Of a stretch of DNA of 10,256 nucleotides, positions 1 through 7,179 are shown piece after piece. How positions within the stretch are numbered: the stretch's first letter is position 1; every line of letters begins with the position of its first letter. This stretch comes from Myxococcales bacterium (lineage in GTDB: Bacteria; Myxococcota; Myxococcia; Myxococcales; Anaeromyxobacteraceae): positions 1-10,256 of the forward strand of contig JAJZTO010000065.1 of NCBI GenBank assembly GCA_021848865.1, read 5' to 3'. Position numbers and translations under genes: made by a program. The notes below the pieces were generated by a model, which saw nothing but the letters and a program-made list of their open reading frames with translations, was not told the DNA's origin and ran no database searches.

Positions 1-994
1 GCGGCGGCAGGAAGGTCGCCTCGCGGGCCCAGCGGAAGCTCTGCTCGATCTGCTCGTTCGCGAGCACCAGCGCGTCGTGGAGCATGTCGACCTCGCGGCG
101 CATGCTGGTGTCGAGCAGGTAGGGGCCGTCGGTGTTGATGGTGAAGCGCACCCCCCGGGCCCAGAAGCGCTGCAGGATCTCCTTCAGCTCGTCGAGCGAG
201 GCCACCGCGCGCGTCGCCAGGTTGGAGGTGGGGCAGATCTCCAGCACCACCCCGCGCTCGCGCAGGAGGTCCATCACCCCCTCGTCCCGCGCCGCCGCGA
301 TGCCGTGGCCGATGCGCTCCGGCTCGAGCTGCTCCACCACCGCGCGCACCCCCTCGGCGCCGGTGCCGGCCGTCTCGCCGGTGTGGACGGTGGTCTTCAG
401 CCCCGCCGCCCGCGCCCGCCGGAACAGCTCCCGGTAGCGGGGCAGCGCGCGGGCGTCCAGCTCCAGCGCGTTCCGCTCGGTCCCGGCCAGGTCGATGCCG
501 ACCACGCCCCGCCGCCGGTAGCGGATCGCCTTCTCCACCAGGATCTCGTTGAGGCGCGGCTCGAACTCGCGGGCCAGGCAGAAGATCAGGCCGGCCCGCA
601 CCCCGTACTCCAGCACCGCCCGGTCCATGCCCCGGACGGCGGCGTGGATGATGTGGTCGAGGTCCCGCTCGCCTCCCACGTTGCGCTTCATGGGGTTGAA
701 GCGCAGCTCGATGAGGTCCACCCGGGAGGAGCGGTACTCCTTGCCGATGATCTCGTGGACGCTGCGCTCGATGGCCTGGGGCGAGGACTGGATCTTCTCG
801 GTCCAGGTGTGGAGCACGGCCAGGTACTCCTCCAGCGAGCGCACCTTGCCGGGCCGGGCGCTCACCAGCTCCAGGAACTCCCAGTAGTCGTTCACCGGGA
901 GCTTGAAGCCCTGCTCGTGGGCGATGGACCAGAGGACGTGGGGGGCGACGGCGCCGCCCACGTGGATGTGGAGGTCGGTGAGCTCGCGGGGCAT
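1..994 (-). CDS. add: Adenosine deaminase family protein (3' end cut by window edge)
   Basis: A metal-dependent deaminase of the adenosine/AMP deaminase superfamily (TIM barrel, one Zn2+), probably cytosolic and acting in purine salvage by turning adenosine into inosine. The 331 residues in the window carry the family motifs in order: HIH (His9, His11), a TIM-barrel strand ending GIDLAG (166-171), HTGE (His204, Glu207), IGHG (His230) and NTDGP (Asp289). By analogy with mouse ADA these are the zinc ligands His/His/His/Asp, the catalytic Glu, and the His that orients the attacking water. The usual second Asp of the NTDDP motif is Gly290 here. The ATG at 992-994 has an AGGA about 8 bases upstream. 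No stop codon occurs before base 1, but the usual family length suggests only a short tail is missing. The gene lies downstream of, and codirectional with, the zinc-ribbon gene. Other substrates (adenine, aminodeoxyfutalosine) are not excluded. Confidence 0.88.
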   Translation of the reverse strand, partial: MPRELTDLHIHVGGAVAPHVLWSIAHEQGFKLPVNDYWEFLELVSARPGKVRSLEEYLAVLHTWTEKIQSSPQAIERSVHEIIGKEYRSSRVDLIELRFNPMKRNVGGERDLDHIIHAAVRGMDRAVLEYGVRAGLIFCLAREFEPRLNEILVEKAIRYRRRGVVGIDLAGTERNALELDARALPRYRELFRRARAAGLKTTVHTGETAGTGAEGVRAVVEQLEPERIGHGIAAARDEGVMDLLRERGVVLEICPTSNLATRAVASLDELKEILQRFWARGVRFTINTDGPYLLDTSMRREVDMLHDALVLANEQIEQSFRWAREATFLPP

Positions 995-1156
995 GCGGGA
1001 TCCTAATGCGCCGCCGCTGGTTCGGAAACAGCGCGGCGAAGCCGCGCCCGCGGGACGCGGCGCGAGCGCCGCAGGCGAGAAGCGCCGCAGGGACCCGCGC
1101 AGTCTGGGGTGGGGCCCCGACGGCTCTGCCGGCGGGGCGGGGGCGCAGCCCCCGTT
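995..1156. repeat. Hairpin-rich intergenic spacer, possible dispersed repeat
   Basis: This 162-base spacer between two minus-strand genes holds no convincing ORF. It contains a chain of perfect short inverted repeats: 1031-1037/1041-1047 (GCGCGGC, 3-base loop), 1057-1063/1066-1072 (GCGGCGC, 2-base loop), the 8-base palindrome GGGGCCCC at 1111-1118, a 4-bp stem at 1121-1131, and 1138-1144/1148-1154 (CGGGGGC, 3-base loop). An 11-base direct repeat, AGCGCCGCAGG, occurs at 1065 and 1081. None of the stems is followed by a T-run on either strand, so a classical intrinsic terminator is not supported. The arrangement resembles REP-like intergenic repeats of GC-rich genomes, but copy number cannot be judged from one window. 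Confidence 0.45.
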
Positions 1157-1633
1157 TCAATGCTCCGCCTCGTCCGGCGCCGCCTCCGAGGGGGCGCCGA
1201 GCGACAGGCCGCAGTCGGGGCACTCGGCCGCGCCGGCCCGGGGCGTGAAGCGGTGGCCGCAGGCCGGGCACTCGATCTCCCCGCCGGCGTCCAGGTCGAT
1301 CCCGGCCAGGCCGCGCTGCGCCGCCCGCGCCGCCTCCGGGTCGGCGAGCAGCTCGGCCCAGTCCCGCTGCAGGAAGCCGACGGCGTGCTCCACCTCGGCC
1401 GCCGGCGCGTAGAGGTTCCAGAGCGGCCGCGACCGCTCCTCCTCGCGCCGGGCCGGGACCTGCTCCATCTCCGCCGCCACCCCCTCCTCCTCCAGCAGCT
1501 CCAGCATCTCCTTCACCGACGCGTACCCCGACCGGGAGAGGAGCTTGAGCCCCTGCGCCTCGGCGGCGCAGGTGACGCAGGACCCGCTCTCGTCCAGCGG
1601 CGTGTTGCACTTCGCGCAGACCGGCAGGTCCAT
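1157..1633 (-). CDS. Small protein with N- and C-terminal zinc ribbons around a DUF2007-like segment
   Basis: A 158-residue acidic protein without signal peptide or membrane helix, so probably cytosolic. Two CxxC pairs sit at the N-terminus (Cys6/Cys9 and Cys19/Cys22) and two at the C-terminus (Cys122/Cys125, in CPACGH, and Cys138/Cys141). Each quartet looks able to hold one structural zinc, as in rubredoxin-like zinc ribbons. The middle (about 29-95) has the pattern of a small alpha/beta domain: a Leu-rich helix, LELLEEEGVAAEM, a strand LWNLYAP, then a helix VEHAVGFLQ. It resembles DUF2007-type putative signal-transducing domains, a call made by eye. Such domains are usually called hypothetical and no reaction can be assigned. 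The ATG at 1631-1633 is preceded by GAGGAGG with 4 bases between, a strong ribosome binding site. It is divergent from folD and upstream of the deaminase gene. A nucleic-acid or protein-binding role is only a guess. Confidence 0.8.
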   Translation of the reverse strand: MDLPVCAKCNTPLDESGSCVTCAAEAQGLKLLSRSGYASVKEMLELLEEEGVAAEMEQVPARREEERSRPLWNLYAPAAEVEHAVGFLQRDWAELLADPEAARAAQRGLAGIDLDAGGEIECPACGHRFTPRAGAAECPDCGLSLGAPSEAAPDEAEH

Positions 1634-1750
1634 GGCGCCTCCTCGGGGGTGAGCCCCCGTGCCCCCATCCTAGCGCCGCCGCGGCCGCCCGGGGGGCGCG
1701 GCCTGGCGCCCCGTGCCACCCTCCCGGCGGTCGGGTAGAATCCGCGCCCC
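1634..1750. promoter_or_regulatory. Divergent promoter region between the zinc-ribbon gene and folD
   Basis: A 117-base spacer that must hold start signals for both directions. On the plus strand TAGAAT at 1736-1741 is a good -10 match (5 of 6 to TATAAT), only 9 bases before the folD ATG. No clear -35 is seen about 17 bases upstream. On the minus strand, a stem CGGGGG/CCCCCG (1644-1649/1654-1659, loop TGAG) lies directly against the ribosome binding site of the zinc-ribbon gene and would form in its 5' leader. Confidence 0.5.
1736..1741 (+). promoter_or_regulatory. Probable -10 element of folD (leaderless start)
   Basis: TAGAAT stands out in a GC-rich background and lies 9 bases before the folD ATG. 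Transcription would begin about 7 bases beyond it, close to or at the ATG. There is no purine-rich ribosome binding site in the bases between (TCCGCGCCCC, counting from the last T of the element), which agrees with a leaderless or near-leaderless message. Confidence 0.5.
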
Positions 1751-2590
1751 ATGATCATCGACGGCAAGGCCATCGCCGCGCAGGTCCGCGCCGAGGTGGC
1801 GAAGGCGGTGCGGGAGCTGAAGGGGCGCGGGGTGACGCCGGGCCTCACCGTGGTCCGCGTCGGCGAGGACCCGGCCTCGGCCATCTACGTCCGCGGCAAG
1901 CGCAAGGCCTGCGACGAGGTGGGCATCCACTCGGTCGAGCACCACCTGCCGGCGACCACCGGCCAGGCCGAGCTCATGGCGCTGGTGCGCCGGCTCGACG
2001 CCGACCCATCGGTCCACGGCATCCTGGTGCAGCTCCCCCTCCCCGACCACATCGACGAGGAGCCGGTGCTGGAGGCGATCGACCCGGCCAAGGACGCCGA
2101 CGGCTTCCACCCCTTCAACGTCGGCTGCCTCTGGACCGGGAAGCCGGCCCCCCGCGCCTGCACCCCCTGGGGCGTGATGCGGCTGCTCGCCGAGGCCCGG
2201 GTGGAGCTCAAGGGCAAGCGGGCGCTGGTGGTGGGCCGGTCCAACATCGTCGGCAAGCCCATGGCGGCGATGCTGCTCGAGCAGCACGCCACCGTGACCG
2301 TGGCCCACTCCCGCACCGCCGACCTCGCCGGCGAGGTGGCGCGCGCCGACGTGCTGGTGGCGGCCATCGGCAAGGCCGAGATCATCCGGGGCGCCTGGGT
2401 GAAGCCGGGCGCGGTGGTGATCGACGTCGGCATGAACCGGCGCCCCGACGGGAAGCTGGTCGGCGACGTCGAGTTCGGGCCGGCGGCGGAGCGGGCCGCG
2501 GCCATCACCCCGGTGCCGGGAGGGGTCGGGCCCATGACCATCGCCATGCTGCTCCGGAACACCGTCGACCTCGCGGCGAGGCGGCCGTGA
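1751..2590 (+). CDS. folD: Bifunctional methylenetetrahydrofolate dehydrogenase / methenyltetrahydrofolate cyclohydrolase
   Basis: FolD oxidises 5,10-methylene-THF to 5,10-methenyl-THF with NADP+ and hydrolyses that to 10-formyl-THF, feeding purine and formyl-Met synthesis in the cytosol. The 279 residues are the normal family length. Visible motifs: the catalytic Tyr46 and Lys50 in YVRGK, the VQLPLP loop (93-98), the active-site Asp117 in DADGFH, TPWG (138-141), the Rossmann segment VVGRSNIVGKPMA (160-172), and the C-terminal signature PVPGGVGPMT (254-263). Nothing essential is missing. The start is the first ATG after a -10-like TAGAAT; no Shine-Dalgarno sequence precedes it, so a leaderless message is likely. 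The TGA overlaps the GTG of the next gene by 4 bases (GTGA), so the phosphatase gene is probably cotranscribed and translationally coupled, although the two functions have no obvious link. Confidence 0.97.
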   Translation: MIIDGKAIAAQVRAEVAKAVRELKGRGVTPGLTVVRVGEDPASAIYVRGKRKACDEVGIHSVEHHLPATTGQAELMALVRRLDADPSVHGILVQLPLPDHIDEEPVLEAIDPAKDADGFHPFNVGCLWTGKPAPRACTPWGVMRLLAEARVELKGKRALVVGRSNIVGKPMAAMLLEQHATVTVAHSRTADLAGEVARADVLVAAIGKAEIIRGAWVKPGAVVIDVGMNRRPDGKLVGDVEFGPAAERAAAITPVPGGVGPMTIAMLLRNTVDLAARRP

Positions 2591-3779
2591 AGGGCTGGGC
2601 CCTGGCCGCGGTGCTGGCCTTCCTCTGGGCCAACCGGTCCGGCTGCTGCTGGCTCGCCGGCCATTCCCCCTACACCGTCCGCAAGGCCCTCCCGCCGGCG
2701 GCGGCGGCCGGGCCGGCCCCGGCGCCCCCACCGGAGCTGCGGGTGCTGTTCTTCGCCGACTTCGGCGACGACACCTGCCAGCAGGCGGCCGTCGCCAGGG
2801 CCATGGCGGCGGCCAACGCCCGCGCCCCCTTCGACCTGGCCTTCTCGGCGGGCGACAACCTCTACGAGTGCGGCCCCGACGCGCGCGTCGCCGGCGCGGC
2901 CGCCTGCGCCTTCGCCGCCGACGGGAACACCGTGGCGCCGGGCTTCACCGCGCCCGACGACCCGCGCTTCCGCAAGCACTTCGAGGACGCGCTCGCGCCG
3001 CTCCAGCGCGACGGCAAGCCGCTGCCGGTCTACCTCGCCCTCGGCAACCACGACGTGCGGTCCGACCGGAGCTGCGTCGAGGGGGACGTCCCGCCGGAGC
3101 GGCTCGGCCGGCTCCGCGCCTGCCTAGAGGTGGCCCACCACGGGCCGCACTGGAGCATGCCGGCGCGCCACTACGTGATCGACCGGGGGCCGGCGCGCTT
3201 CATCGTGGTGGACTCGAACGTCATCGGGGCCGACTACGGCGGCTTCACGCTGGAGCAGGAGGAGGCCTTCGTGGCCCAGGCCACGGTGGGCTGCGACGCC
3301 CGCCCCTGCTTCCTGGTGGGGCACCACCCACCGGCCGCCTCGGGCGAGCACGCCGGGGCGCTGCTGGGCGAGGGCAACCAGTGGGTGCCGCGGATGCGGC
3401 GCATCCAGGAGGCGGCGCGAGGGCCCATCGCCGCCTACTTCGGCGGCCACGACCACGACCTGCAGCACCTGCGCGCCGCCGCCGGCTACGACGTCTTCGT
3501 CGCCGGCAACGGCTCCCGCTGGCGCGACGAGAAGTTCACCCGGGTGGGGCCGGTCGGCGCCCAGCTCTTCTTCGCCTCGACCGCCTGGGGCTTCGCCACC
3601 CTGGAGGTGTCGGCCCGCCACTGGGCGGTGCGCTTCCAGGACGAGAACGGCGAGCCCCTCGACTGCTGCCAGGCCGACTTCCCCGGCGCCTGCCAGCCGG
3701 TGGCCTGCGGGCCGGCGCCGTCGGGCCCCACGGTGCCGGCGGCGGGCGCGGCACCCCCGGCCTCTCCCGCGCCAGGGAA

Positions 3780-3783
<4 letters not shown>
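2587..3783 (+). CDS. Exported purple-acid-phosphatase-like metallophosphoesterase
   Basis: A 398-residue calcineurin-fold phosphoesterase closest by motif to the small (TRAP-type) purple acid phosphatases. All seven expected metal ligands can be placed: Asp58 in DFG, Asp90 and Tyr93 in GDNLY, Asn154 in GNHD, His246 in GHHP, and His288 and His290 in GHDH. The Tyr is the residue that gives purple acid phosphatases their Fe(III) colour. It would hydrolyse phosphomonoesters; the natural substrate is unknown. The N-terminus has a short hydrophobic run (about 4-15) followed by Cys20-Cys21, then a Pro/Ala-rich linker to residue 50, and the C-terminus is a Pro/Ala-rich tail from about 375. Together with many cysteines in the mature part, this suggests export and disulfide bonds. 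The start is GTG at 2587, overlapping folD, with GAGG 5 bases upstream. The TAG stop shares CTAG with the convergent thiolase gene. Confidence 0.87.
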
Positions 3784-5063
<1,280 letters not shown>

Positions 5064-5073
5064 GAGGGCTCTC

Positions 5074-7029
5074 CTACTCGTGCAGGAACGCCGCCGGGAC
5101 GCGCGGGCCGTTCTGGATGAAGTTCTTCATGCCGATGTCCATGTCCACGGTGGCCTTGCACAGGCCGAAGCCGCGCGACTCCACCGCCAGCCCCTCGGGG
5201 AGCGGCCGGCGCAGCCCCTCCCGCAGCACCTCCACCACGATCTCGTCGATCTTCAGCGACCGGTGGCCGAGCTCCACCGGGGGGAAGGGCCCCACCGCCA
5301 CGGGCTTCGGGTCCACCGGCGCGAGCTTCACCTCGCCGGCGAGGTGCCGGCGCACCAGCGCCTTGGCGGCGCCGACGAAGTCCTCGGCCGGCGCCCCGGT
5401 GGCCCAGCCCCAGGCGCAGGCCTCCTTCGCGCCCACCGGCCGGCCGGTGCGGATGAGGTCGGCGGCCCGCTCGAAGCCGATGAGCCGCGGCAGCCGCTGG
5501 GTGCCCCCGTAGCCCGGGATGATGCCCAGGTTCACCTCCGGCTGCCCCAGGGCCAGGTTCGGCCCCACCACCCGGGCGTGGCAGCCCATGGAGAGCTCGG
5601 CGCCGCCCCCCATGACCGGGCCGTCCACCGCCGCCACCACCGGCTTCGGGAAGGCGGCGATGCGGTCCACCACCCGCTGGCCGGTCGAGGAGGAGCGCTC
5701 GCAGTCGGCCACGTCCTTCAGGGCCGCCAGCTCGGTGATGTCGGCGCCGGCGATGGCGCCGTCGAAGCTCGTCAGCACCACGCCCTTCACGGCGGCGTCG
5801 CCCGCCAGGGCCGCGAAGGTCTCGTCCAACTCCTTCATCGTGAGCTCGGAGAGGGCGTTCTTCACCTCGGGGCGGCGCAGCACCACCACGGCGAGCTCGC
5901 CGTCCCGCTCCACCACCACGTTGCGGTGGAAGCGGACCGGCCGCTTCTCGCGGACGCTCCGCGGCACCTCGAAGCCCGGGTGGGCGGCGGCGTAGGCGGT
6001 GCAGAGCCGGTGCACCTCGCCGGCGCCCAGCGCTTCGGCCAGCGAGAGCAGCCCCTGCGAGAAGCCCAGGGCGTTGCGGGTGAGCCAGTCGAGGTCGGAG
6101 GGGGCGCAGATCCCCTCGTCGGCGACGTAGGCGGTCCGGGCCAGCAGCACCGCCAGGATGCGCTCGCGGATCCGCGTCGCCACCTCGGGGGCGCAGGGCT
6201 CGCGGCCGGGGCGGCCGCCCGGGAACCAGGGCTTGTTCCCCTGGGTCGAGAAGGCCGGCGGCGGCGCGAACCACTTCCCGCCCGCCTCGGCCATGAGCTC
6301 GCCGCAGTGGACGTTGAGGAGGTTGCCCCGGGTGAGGTCCATCACCCAGAACGGCCCGCCGCCGCCCACCGCCCGGTCCACCACCTCGTCCACCTGGGCT
6401 GGCGTGGCCAGCCCCTCGGAGACGATGCGGACCGCCTCGGCGCAGTAGTTCACGAACACGTCGTCGGCGGCGAAGCAGGGGACGTCCCGGGTGACGATGG
6501 GCACCTTCCCGAGCTGCTTCATCAGCGCCACCATCCGGGCGCTCAGGGCGGCGTCGGGCGAGGGCACGATCTCCACCGGCAGCGCGCGCCAGGCCGGGAA
6601 GAAGGGGTGGTTCACGAAGCAGCGGTCGGGCCGCCTGGCCTTCGCGGCGATGCGGGCCCGGGGGATGCCCGAGGTGCTGAAGCCGATCAGGCAGTCGGGA
6701 CCGACCACCTCCTCGAGGCGGGCCAGGATGGCCTGCTTCACCTCGAGGTTCTCGGTGGCGGCCTCCAGCACGTAGCCGCACCCCGCCAGATCCTTCAGCT
6801 CCAGGGTCGGCACCAGCCGGGCGCGCATGGCCTCGGCCTCCTTGGCCGAGAGCTTCCCCTTGGCGCGGGCCTTGGCCATGTAGCCCTCGATGCGGGCCAC
6901 CCCGGCGTCGAGCGCCTCCTTCTTGATGTCGTGGAGGTGGACCGTACCCCCCGCGCGGGCCGCGGGCCCGAGGAACCCGTACGCCAGATCGGGGCCGATG
7001 GAACCCGAGCCGATGACGCCGACGTGCAT
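5074..7029 (-). CDS. Fused 3-hydroxyacyl-CoA dehydrogenase / enoyl-CoA hydratase (dehydrogenase first)
   Basis: A 651-residue bifunctional beta-oxidation enzyme: hydration of a 2-enoyl-CoA, then NAD+-dependent oxidation of the (S)-3-hydroxyacyl-CoA. Residues 1-185 form the Rossmann domain with GSGSIG (7-12) and the dyad His141 and Glu153, spaced 12 apart as in human HAD. Residues about 186-345 are the helical 3-hydroxyacyl-CoA dehydrogenase C-terminal domains. Residues about 366-560 are a crotonase domain with the oxyanion-hole segment IAGAD (426-430), GGGAEL (474-479, Glu478 matching rat Glu144) and QPE (496-498, Glu498 matching Glu164). Both halves should be active. The order is the reverse of E. 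coli FadB/FadJ but like B. subtilis FadN and some archaeal fusions. The ATG at 7027-7029 has GGGAG 6 bases upstream. The frame stays open much further upstream, but only as antisense to the next gene. It is the first gene of the operon with the thiolase. Confidence 0.93.
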   Translation of the reverse strand: MHVGVIGSGSIGPDLAYGFLGPAARAGGTVHLHDIKKEALDAGVARIEGYMAKARAKGKLSAKEAEAMRARLVPTLELKDLAGCGYVLEAATENLEVKQAILARLEEVVGPDCLIGFSTSGIPRARIAAKARRPDRCFVNHPFFPAWRALPVEIVPSPDAALSARMVALMKQLGKVPIVTRDVPCFAADDVFVNYCAEAVRIVSEGLATPAQVDEVVDRAVGGGGPFWVMDLTRGNLLNVHCGELMAEAGGKWFAPPPAFSTQGNKPWFPGGRPGREPCAPEVATRIRERILAVLLARTAYVADEGICAPSDLDWLTRNALGFSQGLLSLAEALGAGEVHRLCTAYAAAHPGFEVPRSVREKRPVRFHRNVVVERDGELAVVVLRRPEVKNALSELTMKELDETFAALAGDAAVKGVVLTSFDGAIAGADITELAALKDVADCERSSSTGQRVVDRIAAFPKPVVAAVDGPVMGGGAELSMGCHARVVGPNLALGQPEVNLGIIPGYGGTQRLPRLIGFERAADLIRTGRPVGAKEACAWGWATGAPAEDFVGAAKALVRRHLAGEVKLAPVDPKPVAVGPFPPVELGHRSLKIDEIVVEVLREGLRRPLPEGLAVESRGFGLCKATVDMDIGMKNFIQNGPRVPAAFLHE

Positions 7030-7179
7030 GCTCTCTCCCGTTGTTTTTGGTATACTCGTACCAGATAGCACATATGGGGTCGGGCGGGCCACGGGGCGCC
7101 GCGCGCGGGAACCGGGGGCGCGCGGGACGAAACGTGGACCGGATGGCGTTCCGGATGTGGCGCGGCACGGAGGCCTGCG
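7030..7179. promoter_or_regulatory. Divergent control region between the beta-oxidation operon and the reductase-dehydratase operon
   Basis: A 150-base spacer between two oppositely directed operons. The part next to the beta-oxidation operon (7040-7076) is strikingly AT-rich for this window and holds an inverted repeat plus -10-like hexamers in both directions: TATACC at 7054-7049 on the minus strand, and GATAGC at 7064-7069 behind TTGTTT at 7041-7046 on the plus strand. The rest is GC-rich and includes a direct repeat GCGCGCGGGA at 7101 and 7118. A strong ribosome binding site GGAGG (7169-7173) lies 6 bases before the ATG at 7180. Confidence 0.55.
7048..7063. promoter_or_regulatory. Candidate operator: inverted repeat TGGTA-N6-TACCA
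   Basis: A 16-base imperfect palindrome with 5-base arms (7048-7052 and 7059-7063) sits in the only AT-rich stretch of the divergent spacer. It overlaps the possible -10 of the minus-strand operon and would lie between the weak -35 and -10 candidates of the plus-strand gene. Size and position suit a dimeric repressor such as a TetR-family regulator, which often controls fatty-acid degradation genes. No regulator gene is in the window, so the identity of the binding protein is unknown. Confidence 0.4.

Noticed and set aside
1138..1154. GC hairpin just after the stop of the zinc-ribbon gene as an intrinsic terminator
   Set aside because: The stem is strong, but in the direction of that gene it is followed by C/G-rich sequence and no T-run.
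2587..2650. Lipoprotein signal in the phosphatase
   Set aside because: Cys20 is preceded by Arg-Ser-Gly, with no Leu at -3 as in a standard lipobox; only a general export signal or membrane anchor is suggested.
7048..7063. E. coli-type FadR binding site
   Set aside because: The arms TGGT/ACCA look similar, but the FadR site has the arms much closer together (TGGTCNGACCA). The spacing here is different, so only an unassigned operator is claimed.
7101..7127. Direct repeat GCGCGCGGGA at 7101 and 7118 as a regulatory element
   Set aside because: Low-complexity GC sequence; a 10-base match of this composition is easily expected by chance here.
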